Made by a program: the position numbers and the translations under genes. The notes under the pieces were generated by a model. That model did not search any database. It saw nothing but the letters and a program-made list of their open reading frames with translations, and was not told the DNA's origin. Positions 8,718 through 19,054 of a DNA stretch of 64,000 nucleotides are shown in pieces (position 1 is the stretch's first letter; every line of letters begins with the position of its first letter). The stretch comes from Flavobacterium humidisoli (lineage in GTDB: Bacteria > Bacteroidota > Bacteroidia > Flavobacteriales > Flavobacteriaceae): the NCBI RefSeq assembly GCF_023272795.1, contig NZ_CP096829.1:4216001-4280000 (forward strand), read 5' to 3'.

Positions 8718-11072
8718 ATGATTATTAGCAAAAAGACTTTTTATTTTTTCTCCCTATTTTTACTTCTATTATTTTCGCAGTTTAACTACGCGCAACAGCA
8801 GCAAACAGTTAAAAAAGAAAGCCGTGGAAGACTATTTAACGACTCGACAGCCACAGACAGCGATTACTTAATGGCCATCGAAAAAGCCAGTGAAGTATTA
8901 GAATCTGCCTACAATGATATTGATTTTGCAGGCGATACGCGTCATCTTTTTGGCGAAATGAAACGTACAGAAAGCAAGCTTGATTTAATCTTAGCTAGTT
9001 TAAAAGGAGCAAATCCGAATGTGCGCAACCAACAGATGTACCGATTAGTTTTACAAGAAATCCAACAGGAATTAGAAGAACAAAACAAGGCTATTAATGC
9101 TAAAAACCTGGATCTTGAAAACATTAAAAAACGTGTAATTGATCTTCGTAAAGACAAAACTTTAATTAGTTTATTAAAAGACACCATTCGTCGCAAGCAG
9201 TTTCAAAAAGAGTTCGGAAATCTTAAAAAAAGATACCTTGCCACTGATAGTTTAATGACGAAAAACCAGACTACTTTAAACAATAAAAAACGACTTACCG
9301 TACAACGAAAAATTTCTGTTTCTAATGCTTTGGTGGCCGTTGAAGGAAAACTCGAAAAATCTGGAATCAGTATTTTCAATAAAGAATATCCTTCTTTATG
9401 GCAGATTAATGATTCTGCAGCAAAGAAAAAAGTAACACACAATATAAAAGCAAAAATTATAATTGAAGAAAATGTGGCCGCTTATTACTTAGGTTACAAA
9501 GCAGGCGGACTTATCACCCTATTTTTCTTTATGGGTCTTTTATTTTGGTATATTTCTCGAAATATCAAATACCTTAATACAAATGGTTATGCTGAAAACC
9601 TACAGCTTTTAAACTTTAAATATTTAAATCGAGGTGTTTTATTGCCCATTTTAGTCATTGCACTAAACATTGCTGTAGTGACCAATTTATACGCTCCTGC
9701 TCTATTTTTAGAATTAATTCAGCTTTTCTTGCTTGGGGTTTTAATCTTCCTTTTCAAGAATCAATGGTCTGGAGTTGCCATGAGAAATTGGCTTTTCCTT
9801 TTAGGATTATTCTTTGCCCTTTGTTTCTTGGACTTGTTTATTACAATCGGATTATTGCAGCGATTTGCTTTTGTAGCGATTAATGTTTTAGGTATTCGTT
9901 ACGGTTTGGTTCAGATTAAAACACTTAAAGAAGAACTTTATATAAAAGGCTTTTTTAAATGGGCAAGTATCATTTTTATTGGCTTGAATGTCTTATCTAT
10001 TCTTTACAATTTATTTGGAAGAGTTTCTCTTTCTAATATGTTAAGCATTACAGCTTTTATATCGCTTACTCAAATTGTTGCTTTAAGTGTACTTTTGAAG
10101 ATTATTTTGGAAATTATTTTGCTTCAAATTTATACGACTAGAGTGAAAAGAGGAATTGAAAAAATGTTTGATTACGAAAGTTTATCAGATACCTTGAAAA
10201 AGCCTTTTATTATTGCAATTAGCTATATGTGGCTGATTGTAATTGCTTCAAATTTGAACATATGGGAATCACTTCGCGGTGCTTTAGCCAAGTTATTAAG
10301 TCATCCAAATACCATTGGAAGCATCACTTTTACTTTAGGCAATGTCGTTTTATTCTTTATTATTATCTGGGCTGCGCATTTACTACAGAAATATGTTGCT
10401 TATTTCTTTGGCGAAATTGACGATGAAAACGAAGAGAACATCAATAAAAGACAACATTCAAAATTGCTTATTACCCGATTAGTCGTTTTAATAAGTGGTT
10501 ACCTGCTTGCTGTTGCTGCTTCTGGAATGCCATTAGATAAACTGAGTATTCTTTTAGGTGCTTTGGGTGTCGGTGTCGGACTTGGACTTCAGAATGTGGT
10601 TAATAATTTTGTTTCTGGAATTATTTTAATTTTCGATAAACCAATTCAAGTTGGAGACGTTGTAGAAATTAGTTCCGAATCTGGCCGAATCAAATCTATG
10701 GGACTTCGTACCACTAAAATTAATGCTCCAAACGGCGCTGAAATCATTATTCCGAATGGTAACTTATTATCTCAAAATATCACGAACTGGACGTATACTG
10801 ACAATTTTAAACTGGTTGAAATCACTTTTGAAATTAATGGAGAAACAATTCCAGAGGAAATCAATACTGTAGTAAATGAAACGCTTGCCAATCTTCCATT
10901 GGTGAACAATTCAAAACCATCACAAATATACTACAGCTCAATTTCTGATGGAAAATATAAACTTCTAATCAAGTTCTGGTGCAGTATTTACCGAACCGAA
11001 GAAACGATAAGTTCAGCGAGACAAGAACTTTATATTAGTTTCAAAAATAAAGGTTTAACTTTCTCAAGTTAA
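8718..11072 (+). CDS. large MscS-family mechanosensitive ion channel
   Basis: The protein has 784 residues. A signal peptide ends near FNYAQQQ, and a long periplasmic coiled-coil-rich domain spans about residues 30-250. Multiple membrane helices run from about 255 to 590, followed by an MscS pore and cytoplasmic domain. The pore helix is Gly/Ala-rich (LLGALGVGVGLGLQNVVNN) and is followed by the beta domain (FDKPIQVGDVVEI, PNGNLLSQNITNW). It is far longer than E. coli MscS (286 residues) and resembles the MscK/MscM-like class. Its role is release of solutes on hypo-osmotic shock. It has its own terminator. Confidence 0.92.
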   Translation: MIISKKTFYFFSLFLLLLFSQFNYAQQQQTVKKESRGRLFNDSTATDSDYLMAIEKASEVLESAYNDIDFAGDTRHLFGEMKRTESKLDLILASLKGANPNVRNQQMYRLVLQEIQQELEEQNKAINAKNLDLENIKKRVIDLRKDKTLISLLKDTIRRKQFQKEFGNLKKRYLATDSLMTKNQTTLNNKKRLTVQRKISVSNALVAVEGKLEKSGISIFNKEYPSLWQINDSAAKKKVTHNIKAKIIIEENVAAYYLGYKAGGLITLFFFMGLLFWYISRNIKYLNTNGYAENLQLLNFKYLNRGVLLPILVIALNIAVVTNLYAPALFLELIQLFLLGVLIFLFKNQWSGVAMRNWLFLLGLFFALCFLDLFITIGLLQRFAFVAINVLGIRYGLVQIKTLKEELYIKGFFKWASIIFIGLNVLSILYNLFGRVSLSNMLSITAFISLTQIVALSVLLKIILEIILLQIYTTRVKRGIEKMFDYESLSDTLKKPFIIAISYMWLIVIASNLNIWESLRGALAKLLSHPNTIGSITFTLGNVVLFFIIIWAAHLLQKYVAYFFGEIDDENEENINKRQHSKLLITRLVVLISGYLLAVAASGMPLDKLSILLGALGVGVGLGLQNVVNNFVSGIILIFDKPIQVGDVVEISSESGRIKSMGLRTTKINAPNGAEIIIPNGNLLSQNITNWTYTDNFKLVEITFEINGETIPEEINTVVNETLANLPLVNNSKPSQIYYSSISDGKYKLLIKFWCSIYRTEETISSARQELYISFKNKGLTFSS

Positions 11073-11083
11073 ATTTAAAACAT

Positions 11084-11114
11084 AAAAGGCGGTAATTGAT
11101 TACCGCCTTTTTTT
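11084..11114 (+). terminator. rho-independent terminator of the MscS-type gene
   Basis: The arms AAAAGGCGGTAA (11084-11095) and TTACCGCCTTTT (11100-11111) are perfectly complementary across a 4-nt loop. A T run follows, and the hairpin starts 12 bp after the channel stop codon. Confidence 0.9.
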
Positions 11115-11282
11115 ATGCAATACTGTTTGTAATTTTTCTTATTTTTATAGTAATATGTTAAATAATAACATTTTACTTAAAAACAGGTAAAAACCCGTGC
11201 ACCCACAATTTAGTTATAAAGTAATTTAGCATTGTAGTAAAATACTACCAAAAACTAAAATTAACTATTAAATTAAAAAATC

Positions 11283-11846
11283 ATGGATGAAGAACTAATG
11301 GGTACAATTAAAATTTTTGCAGGAAATTTTGCTCCTAAAGGCTATATGCTTTGTGCAGGACAATTATTATCTGTAGCGCAAAACAGTGCTTTGTTTGCAA
11401 TTTTAGGTACAACTTATGGTGGAAATGGAACTACTACATTTGCCTTGCCTAATTTGCAAGGTGTTGTCCCTATTGGACAAGGAAATAATCCGGCCGCTGG
11501 TGGCGCTTACACTCTTGGTGAAGTAGGTGGAACTCCAAATACAAATATTTTAACAAGTAATTTGCCTGCTCACAACCATGTTGGGCCAGGTACAATTTCA
11601 GTTACTAGTGCAGAAGCAACTGATTCTACACCTGTACAAGGTGCATCAATTGCTGTTCCTGGACAACTTGTTGCCAGAGTATTTACTCCAACATTAGGTT
11701 TTGCGACATCAACACCAAGTGTTAAACTACTCAGCGAAGTTACCACTGGTGCTACTGGAAATAATGTTCCGATCAACAACATGCAACCTTATTTAGCAAT
11801 AAACTACATTATTTGTGTTTCAGGAATTTTTCCTTCTAGAAATTAA
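11283..11846 (+). CDS. phage tail collar domain protein (microcystin-dependent-protein-like)
   Basis: This 187-residue protein has an N-terminal tail-collar (PF07484) domain. Key segments are MGTIKIFAGNFAPKGY, CAGQLLS, LFAILGTTYGGNG and FALPNLQG. The C-terminal part carries NMQPYLAINYIICVSGIFP, the usual ending of the MdpB-like bacterial homologues. Such proteins occur in many non-phage contexts and their function is not settled. No capsid, tail or lysis gene is near, so this is not a prophage. Its last 27 bp overlap the end of the opposing methyltransferase-like gene. Confidence 0.88.
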   Translation: MDEELMGTIKIFAGNFAPKGYMLCAGQLLSVAQNSALFAILGTTYGGNGTTTFALPNLQGVVPIGQGNNPAAGGAYTLGEVGGTPNTNILTSNLPAHNHVGPGTISVTSAEATDSTPVQGASIAVPGQLVARVFTPTLGFATSTPSVKLLSEVTTGATGNNVPINNMQPYLAINYIICVSGIFPSRN

Positions 11847-12860
11847 TTGCTTTTTTTTTAATCTGTATGTCCATTTAGGTATTTCACTAAAATCGTATAC
11901 AAATTGAATTTCTGAATAATCCTTTATTACGTACATAGAAACTACACAATAAGGATTTGTAATGTAAGATTCCGCCGTTTTTAATTCTATGTCTTCAAAT
12001 ATTTTTATTTCAGTAAATAGACATACATCAGGATGATTACTAAAATTATCAGGAAGAGAATAATAATTTGTTTCAAATTTTGAGTCATTATTTTCTCCCA
12101 AAAAATGTTCTTTGTTTATTGTTAATAATCTATCAACAAATACATTGTATATATAGGGCTGCATATTTTTGTAGCCCTTTATTCCGTTTATGTCGATTTT
12201 AAGAGAAGGTTCGTAGTTAAAAAAAGTAAAGGCTAAATTAATTTTAATTTCTTGTGGAATAAAAATTGCGTTTTCGGGTATTTGCTTCATTATATTTCTA
12301 CTAATAGCAACTTGGGGTTCTCTGGTTAAAGCATAATGCATCGTTTCAGAAACAGCGAGATCGACAACAAAATCTTTCGGTATTATATAAGTTGTTGCAT
12401 CTGTCTCTATTGTATGGAGGTTATAATCTTCAAGACCAATTTTGGAGATGATGTTTCGTACCGATTCTATAGAAGATTTATTAATATCAATCAAGACAGC
12501 ATTAATCCTCTCTTTATTAAGCAATGGAAGTAAAGGCAGAATTAATGTTGCATAAGGGCCGCAGCCCGCATAAAGTATATTGATTTTTCTACAGGAGAAA
12601 AGGGTGTCTAAATTATTTATAGCTTTATAAATACCTTTAATAAAATGAATCGTACGCAGATAATCGTCAACACAATCTGCTGCACCAGAACTAGACAATG
12701 CGATACCTCCTTGTACTACTATTTCATTATTATCTGAATGTTCATCTTTGAGAATCTTTTGATAAAAAACAGAAAGCTTTTGAGCCCAATGTATATATTC
12801 ATCATCATTATTTGATGCAATAATAGATTTGACAATAATTTTAAGTTCTTGCTTATACAT
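11820..12860 (-). CDS. class I SAM-dependent methyltransferase-like protein, PRMT-like fold
   Basis: This 346-residue protein carries a Rossmann-type SAM site: motif I LYAGCGPYATLILP (about 113-126), then the acidic ribose-binding end VLIDIN. The segment SETMHYALTREP followed by PENAIFIPQEI resembles the SExMGY loop and (G/E)xxxIP strand of arginine methyltransferase-type enzymes. An N-terminal helical region (1-95) is of unknown role. Substrate cannot be predicted. The gene is convergent with the tail-collar gene and overlaps it by 27 bp. The adhesin gene starts divergently at 12939. Assignment to the superfamily is good, to PRMT only suggestive. Confidence 0.7.
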   Translation of the reverse strand: MYKQELKIIVKSIIASNNDDEYIHWAQKLSVFYQKILKDEHSDNNEIVVQGGIALSSSGAADCVDDYLRTIHFIKGIYKAINNLDTLFSCRKINILYAGCGPYATLILPLLPLLNKERINAVLIDINKSSIESVRNIISKIGLEDYNLHTIETDATTYIIPKDFVVDLAVSETMHYALTREPQVAISRNIMKQIPENAIFIPQEIKINLAFTFFNYEPSLKIDINGIKGYKNMQPYIYNVFVDRLLTINKEHFLGENNDSKFETNYYSLPDNFSNHPDVCLFTEIKIFEDIELKTAESYITNPYCVVSMYVIKDYSEIQFVYDFSEIPKWTYRLKKKQLISRRKNS

Positions 12861-12938
12861 ATATGATATTTAATGTCTTGAATATAAGTTAAAATACAAT
12901 ACAACAATACTAAAAGTATACCTAATAAAAGAAAAATT

Positions 12939-15900
12939 ATGAAAAAACTCTACTTATTAATACTATTTCTAATTCTTGCGATACCAAAGGTAAATTCGCA
13001 GACAACTGAAATGTTTGAAAGTGCGGCGGCAAATACTGCAAGTTTTACCTCTGGCACAAAGACTTTTAATTTAACGGGGCCATTTGGATTTACAGTTGCA
13101 AACATCGCTGGTACAGGCTATAACGGAACCGCACGGTACATACAAGTTGCAGACCCCACAGGCGCATACGGACAGACAGCGGCTATTAGTGTAGCCGCTG
13201 GGACATTTAAAATAAATAGCTTTTATTTTTTTGTATCTGGAAGTCCTACCTATGTACCTTCTGCTACACTGGGTAATGGTCCTGGTTCTATAACTTTCAG
13301 GGGCAAACTTGCAGGAAACATTGTATTTACTGTTGTCAGAAATACTACTGGTGCAAGCACACCGTCTACCTTACCTGGAAATGGCTTTACCTTGGTAGAT
13401 TTTGCTACTGAGGGAGGTTCAAACAACAGCAACCAAATAATTGATCAGTTAGAAATTGAATTGAGCAGTAATTATGATTATTTTGCGATTGATAATTTTA
13501 CATTTTCAAATGGAATTGCTTCTCCAACAGTAACTACAAATACTCCTGTAACAAATTTTGGTGCAATTACAGCTATCTTAGGAGGTACAAACGATAATGG
13601 CGGTGATACTAGTGTCCTTGATAGAGGCATTCTTTGGTCGTTAACTACAAATCCTGTCATTAATGGTACTGGCGTAACGAAAGTAGCAGCAACGCCACTT
13701 AATGGCACTGGTGCCTTTACTGTAAATACAACTGGACTTCCATCTGGGACAACAATATATTACAGAGCATATGCAGAGAATTCGGTAGGAATAGCTTACG
13801 GAAATACATCTTCATTTACAACCAATGCTGCCCTATCTGCTACACAATCACAAACAATTGCTTGTAGTGGTTCTAGTAACGCAACAGCAACAGTAACTCC
13901 TTCAGGAGGAAAATCTCCATATACCTATTCATGGTCTCCATCGGGAGGAACTGGAGCAACTGCTTCTAGCCTATCCCCAATTAATTATTCTGTTACAATA
14001 ACAGATAATGAAGGAACTTCAATACAAAAAAACTTTACTATAGTTCAAAACACCGCTATATCTGGAACAACTAATATTACAAATGTATCATGTAACGGAG
14101 GGAACAATGGTTCTATAGATCTTACTCCTACAGGAGGCAGTGGATCTTACACGTATAACTGGGGAGGCGGCATAACAACACAAGATAGAACAAATCTTAC
14201 GGCAGGTACTTATTCTGTTACTATTACAGATTCTAATAATTGTAGCGGGGTTGTAAGCAATATTACGGTTGGCCAGCCTACAGCAGCAATTAGCGGATCA
14301 ACAGTTATAACACATGTAGCATGCGACGGAGGAAATACTGGAGCGATAAACCTTACTCCAACTGGAGGAACTGGAACTTATACGTTCTTATGGAGTGATG
14401 GCGCTACGACTGAAGACAGATCAGGACTTACAGCAGGTTCATACTCTGTTACAATTACGGATAGTAATAGCTGCAGTTATACTATTAACAGTATTGGAGT
14501 AACCCAGCTTCCTTTAATTAATGGAATAGCAACCATAACGCATGTTGCGTGTAATGGAGGAAATACTGGATCCATAAACTTTACACCAGGCGGTGGTACA
14601 GGACCTTATACCTATCAATGGAATGATGGACCTACTACGGAAGACAGAATGGGACTTACTTCTGGCACGTATAGCATTACAGTAACCGATGCCTCATTAT
14701 GCCAAAAAACATTTTCTTATACGGTTAATCAGCCTGCAACAGCTTTAAGCGCAGCAACGGGAGGAGGTAAAACAGATGTATCTTGCAATGGAGGTGCTAA
14801 TGGTACTGCAACAGTTGCACCAACTGGGGGAACTCCTACTTATACTTATTCTTGGAATACAACTCCTGTCCAAACAACTGCAACTGCAACGGGACTTACT
14901 GCGGGTACTTATACGGTAACAGTAACCGATGCTAACAACTGTCAAACAACCAGAAGCTTCACTATTAACCAGCCTACCGCACCTTTAAGCGCAGCAACGG
15001 GCGGGAGCCAAACAGATCTACCTTGTAATGGAGGTATGAATGGTACAGCAACGGTTTTAGCAACGGGTGGAACTCCTACTTATACGTATTCATGGAATAC
15101 AACTCCTGTCCAAACAACTGCAACTGCAACAGGACTTGCTGCGGGTACTTATACGGTAACAGTAACCGATGCTAATGGATGCCAAGCAACCAGAAGCTTC
15201 ACTATTAACCAGCCAACCGCAGCTTTAAACCTAGCTGTTGGTGGAGGCAAAACAGACGTGTCTTGTAATGGAGGTGCTAATGGTACTGCAACAGTTGCAC
15301 CAACTGGGGGAACTCCTACTTATACTTATTCTTGGAATACAACTCCTATCCAAACAACTGCAACTGCAACGGGACTTGCTGCGGGTACTTATACGGTAAC
15401 AGTAACCGATGCAAACAACTGTCAAACAACCAGAAGCTTCACTATTAACCAGCCTACCGCACCTTTAAGCGCAGCAACGGGCGGCAGCCAAACAGATGTA
15501 TCTTGCAATGGAGGCAGTAACGGAACAGCAATGGTTATACCATCAGGAGGAACTGGAACTTATTCTTACTCTTGGAATACAACTCCTGTCAAAACAACTG
15601 CTACAGCAACGGGACTTGCTGCGGGTACTTATACGGTAACAGTAACCGATGCTAATGGATGCCAAACAACCAGAGACTTTACTATATCAGAACCACCTGC
15701 TCTTGTTGCAAGTATAGGTTCTCAATCTGATGCTTCTTGCAATGGTGGAACAAATGGTCAAGCAACAGTAAATGTCGTAGGAGGAACTGGAACTTATACT
15801 TATTCATGGGCACCTTCTGGAGGAACTGCTGCAACTGCTTCTGGGCTTGCTGAGGGTACTTATACGGTAACTGTTAAAGATGCTAATTTATGTCAGACTA

Positions 15901-18900
15901 CACAAAGTTTTACCATTTCACAACCGCCAATTTTAAGCGCTACAAAATCACATACAGATGCTCTTTGTAATGGTTCTTCTACAGGAACTGCGACAGTTAC
16001 TCCCGCAGGAGGAAACGGTGGATATACCTATCTTTGGGCACCTTCTGGAGGAAATGCTGCTACAGCTACTGGCCTTACACAAGGTACTTATACCTGCACA
16101 ATTACTGATGCTAAAGGATGTTCAATCACAGAAAGTTTTACAATTAATCAGCCTTCTGCATTAACAGCTACTACTGCTCAAATGGATGCTACTTGTAGTA
16201 TTGGCGGACAAGCAGGCGTTACAGCTGCTGGAGGTGCTGGAAGTTATACTTATGAATGGACTCCTGGAGGCGCTACAAGTGCAATAATTACCAATTTATC
16301 GGCAGGCAATTACAGCTGCAGAATTACAGATGCCAACGGCTGTTTTATAACTAAGAATTTTACCATCGGTACAACAAATACACTAGTGGCAAATACTAGT
16401 CAAGTTAATGTATTATGCAATGGATCAAATACAGGTTCCGCGTCTGTGGTTCCGTCTGGAGCACCTGGGCCATTTACTTATGTATGGTCTCCTTCTGGTG
16501 GAAATGGTGACACAGCCACTAATCTTATTGCAGGAGACTATTCAGTGACAATTACTTCTTCAAATGGATGTTCTATTGTTAAGAATTTCACAATTACTGA
16601 ACCCACAGCAATTACTATAACTCCATCACAAACAAATGTTACCTGCAACGGTGGATCAAACGGATCTGCTTCTGTAACCGTAACTGGAGGAACTGGAACT
16701 TATACCTATGCATGGTCTCCTTCTGGAGGAACTGCAGCCGCCGCAAATGGACTTTCTGCTGGAACTTACACTGTAACTGTTAAAGACAGTAATCTATGCA
16801 TCAAAACACAAAGTTTTACCATAGCAGAACCTGATGCACTTACACCATCAGTATCTCAAACAGATGTTTCTTGCAATGGTGGTTCAAACGGATCTGCAAC
16901 TGTAAGCGTTACAGGAGGAACAGGCACCTATAGCTACCAATGGTCTCCTTCTGGCGGAACTAACGCAACTGCAAGCGGATTATCGGCGGGAACCTATACT
17001 GTTCTTATAAAAGATAGTAATTTATGTGAAACAACAGCAAGTGTAACTATTGGTGAACCTGCTGTACTTACAGCAACAATAGCCAAAACAGATGTTTTAT
17101 GTAATCAGGCTAATAATGGTACTGCGACTGTAATTCCTTCTGGAGGAACTGGAACTTATACGTACTCTTGGTCTCCAACTGGCGGAACTGCAGCAACAGC
17201 AACTGGATTAGCTCCTAACACTTACACTGTCACAGTAACCGATGCAAATGGATGTTTTATAACTGAGTCTGTACAAATTACAGAGCCTACCACTCTTTCA
17301 GCTACAGACACACAAACAAACGTATCTTGCAACGGCGGCAACGATGGTATGGCTTCTGTAATTGCAAGTGGCGGAACAGGCAATTACAGCTATATATGGG
17401 CTCCTTTTGGTGGAACTGCTGCAACAGCAACTGGTCTTACAGCGGGAACTTATACGGTAACCATTACAGACGAAAACTTATGTTCTGTTACAAATACAAT
17501 TGTAATTACAGAACCAGATGCTTTAAATTTAACAGCGACTCTCTCAGAAGTTTCATGCTATAATGGAAATAACGGATCGGCTACAGTAAACGTAACTGGC
17601 GGTACAGGATCTTACTCCTACTCTTGGTCTCCATCTGGAGGAACTGCTGCAACAGCAACAGGTCTTACAGCAGGAACTTATACTGTAACCGTTACAGATG
17701 CTCATTCTTGCAGTGCTTCATTAACTGTAGAAATATTGCAGCCAGCAAATCCTGTTACTTTAAATACTGCTGTTGTATCTGGAGTAACTGTAAGTAGCGC
17801 CTCTTTATCTGGAACTGCCTCTACAGACGGAATACAGATAGATAAAGGAGAATGTTTAACAGAAGTTGGTTTTGTATATGCACAGCATGCAAATCCTACT
17901 ACAGCAGACACTAAAATAAATATTTCTGCCGCATTAGGAACATTTACAAATTCTTTATCTGGACTTAGAGGAAATAGAACTTATTATGTTAGAACTTATG
18001 CAATAAATAGTAATGGTTTTGTTAATTATGGAAACGAAGTTAGTTTCACGACTCAAAAATATACTCTTACTATAACTGCAGCAGCGGGACATACAAAAGT
18101 ATACGGTACAGAAGATCCTTTATTTAGTTATACCCCTCTAGGTTTTGCTAACGGAGATACACCTTCAATAATTACAGGTCTGCTTTCTAGAGATGCTGGC
18201 GAAAATGTTGGAAAATACAATATTAAGCTAGGATCAATTAGTGCTGGCGCAGATTATGCAATTGCCTTTACTGGTGCTGAATTTGAAATTACTAAAGCTG
18301 ACCAAACCATCACTTGGAACCAAACTTTAGAATTTGGCTGTGCAGATTCTAATAACGTGACTTTAACAGCGACAGCAGACAGCGGATTGCCAATTTCGTA
18401 CACTATTGCAAATGCTGCATTAGGAACAATTTCTGGATCAGCATTAAACATCACCGGATCAGGAAGCTCAACAATTACAGCTGTACAAAACGGTGACCAG
18501 AATCACAATGCTGCTGCATCCGTGGTTAAACCAATAGAAGTAAGCCATTCTGGACTTGTAACACAACAGTGGGCAAATGTGCTATTCTTTGATAATAAAT
18601 CTAACAATTACGCAGCATGGCAATGGTACAAAAACGGAGCAGCTGTTTCTGGTGCCACTCGTCAGTATTATAGCGAGGTTCAGCCTTTAAACGGCACTTA
18701 TTATGTAATTGCAAAAGACAAAAACGGAAATTCAATTAAATCTTGTCCAATTGAGACTACTGGAACAGTTTTTACCAAAAAGATAAAAATCTATCCAAAC
18801 CCAGTTAAACCTGGAGCTGAATTTACTTTAGAGTGTGATTTTAGCGATTCTCAATTAAATGGATCTGAGGTGGTTATTTATGACATTACAGGAAAATTAG

Positions 18901-19025
18901 TTCAGACTATTTCAAATGTAAAAGCCAAAAATGAAATCATCGCACCATCGCAGGCAGCCTTATATGTTGTAGTTCTTAAATTGGCTAACGGCCAGTTAAA
19001 AACAATTAACTTATTGGTGAAATAA
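12939..19025 (+). CDS. giant SprB-repeat adhesin with T9SS C-terminal sorting domain
   Basis: The product has 2028 residues. A signal peptide (MKKLYLLILFLILAIPKVNS) leads to an N-terminal jelly-roll-like domain (about 20-190), then an Fn3-like domain (about 190-295). About 17 SprB-type repeats of 70-80 residues follow (about 300-1600), each with a core like DVSCNGGxNGTATV...GGTxTYxYSW...LxAGTYTVTVTD. After these come a second Fn3-like domain, an MBG-type domain (about 1709-1795), an Ig-like segment, and a type A T9SS sorting domain (KIYPNPVKPG to the end, about 1948-2028). Related proteins such as F. johnsoniae SprB are moved along the cell surface by the gliding machinery and act as adhesins. 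Direct involvement of this copy in gliding is inference. An outer-membrane barrel gene follows 29 bp later. Confidence 0.93.
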   Translation: MKKLYLLILFLILAIPKVNSQTTEMFESAAANTASFTSGTKTFNLTGPFGFTVANIAGTGYNGTARYIQVADPTGAYGQTAAISVAAGTFKINSFYFFVSGSPTYVPSATLGNGPGSITFRGKLAGNIVFTVVRNTTGASTPSTLPGNGFTLVDFATEGGSNNSNQIIDQLEIELSSNYDYFAIDNFTFSNGIASPTVTTNTPVTNFGAITAILGGTNDNGGDTSVLDRGILWSLTTNPVINGTGVTKVAATPLNGTGAFTVNTTGLPSGTTIYYRAYAENSVGIAYGNTSSFTTNAALSATQSQTIACSGSSNATATVTPSGGKSPYTYSWSPSGGTGATASSLSPINYSVTITDNEGTSIQKNFTIVQNTAISGTTNITNVSCNGGNNGSIDLTPTGGSGSYTYNWGGGITTQDRTNLTAGTYSVTITDSNNCSGVVSNITVGQPTAAISGSTVITHVACDGGNTGAINLTPTGGTGTYTFLWSDGATTEDRSGLTAGSYSVTITDSNSCSYTINSIGVTQLPLINGIATITHVACNGGNTGSINFTPGGGTGPYTYQWNDGPTTEDRMGLTSGTYSITVTDASLCQKTFSYTVNQPATALSAATGGGKTDVSCNGGANGTATVAPTGGTPTYTYSWNTTPVQTTATATGLTAGTYTVTVTDANNCQTTRSFTINQPTAPLSAATGGSQTDLPCNGGMNGTATVLATGGTPTYTYSWNTTPVQTTATATGLAAGTYTVTVTDANGCQATRSFTINQPTAALNLAVGGGKTDVSCNGGANGTATVAPTGGTPTYTYSWNTTPIQTTATATGLAAGTYTVTVTDANNCQTTRSFTINQPTAPLSAATGGSQTDVSCNGGSNGTAMVIPSGGTGTYSYSWNTTPVKTTATATGLAAGTYTVTVTDANGCQTTRDFTISEPPALVASIGSQSDASCNGGTNGQATVNVVGGTGTYTYSWAPSGGTAATASGLAEGTYTVTVKDANLCQTTQSFTISQPPILSATKSHTDALCNGSSTGTATVTPAGGNGGYTYLWAPSGGNAATATGLTQGTYTCTITDAKGCSITESFTINQPSALTATTAQMDATCSIGGQAGVTAAGGAGSYTYEWTPGGATSAIITNLSAGNYSCRITDANGCFITKNFTIGTTNTLVANTSQVNVLCNGSNTGSASVVPSGAPGPFTYVWSPSGGNGDTATNLIAGDYSVTITSSNGCSIVKNFTITEPTAITITPSQTNVTCNGGSNGSASVTVTGGTGTYTYAWSPSGGTAAAANGLSAGTYTVTVKDSNLCIKTQSFTIAEPDALTPSVSQTDVSCNGGSNGSATVSVTGGTGTYSYQWSPSGGTNATASGLSAGTYTVLIKDSNLCETTASVTIGEPAVLTATIAKTDVLCNQANNGTATVIPSGGTGTYTYSWSPTGGTAATATGLAPNTYTVTVTDANGCFITESVQITEPTTLSATDTQTNVSCNGGNDGMASVIASGGTGNYSYIWAPFGGTAATATGLTAGTYTVTITDENLCSVTNTIVITEPDALNLTATLSEVSCYNGNNGSATVNVTGGTGSYSYSWSPSGGTAATATGLTAGTYTVTVTDAHSCSASLTVEILQPANPVTLNTAVVSGVTVSSASLSGTASTDGIQIDKGECLTEVGFVYAQHANPTTADTKINISAALGTFTNSLSGLRGNRTYYVRTYAINSNGFVNYGNEVSFTTQKYTLTITAAAGHTKVYGTEDPLFSYTPLGFANGDTPSIITGLLSRDAGENVGKYNIKLGSISAGADYAIAFTGAEFEITKADQTITWNQTLEFGCADSNNVTLTATADSGLPISYTIANAALGTISGSALNITGSGSSTITAVQNGDQNHNAAASVVKPIEVSHSGLVTQQWANVLFFDNKSNNYAAWQWYKNGAAVSGATRQYYSEVQPLNGTYYVIAKDKNGNSIKSCPIETTGTVFTKKIKIYPNPVKPGAEFTLECDFSDSQLNGSEVVIYDITGKLVQTISNVKAKNEIIAPSQAALYVVVLKLANGQLKTINLLVK
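14761..15720 (+). repeat. four tandem 240-bp units inside the adhesin gene
   Basis: Units start at 14761, 15001, 15241 and 15481. Units 1 and 3 are nearly identical over 14785-15000 versus 15265-15480, with only a handful of substitutions, while neighbours differ more. This indicates duplication of a two-unit (480-bp) block. Each unit encodes one 80-residue SprB-type repeat, so copy number can change in frame. Confidence 0.85.
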
Positions 19026-19054
19026 AAATGAGATTTAATTTAAAATTACAAGCA

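Noticed and set aside
11283..11846. Prophage remnant
   Set aside because: The tail-collar domain is the only phage-like feature. No integrase, capsid, terminase or att-like repeat is near, and such orphans are common in bacteria.
14745..15425. Ser/Cys/Arg-rich minus-strand frames inside the adhesin gene
   Set aside because: They are copies of each other produced by the 240-bp repeats read backwards, with no start context or family likeness.
13850..17740. Regularly spaced repeats that might suggest a CRISPR array
   Set aside because: Repeats are 210-240 bp, in frame, and encode SprB-type domains. There are no short spacers and no cas genes.
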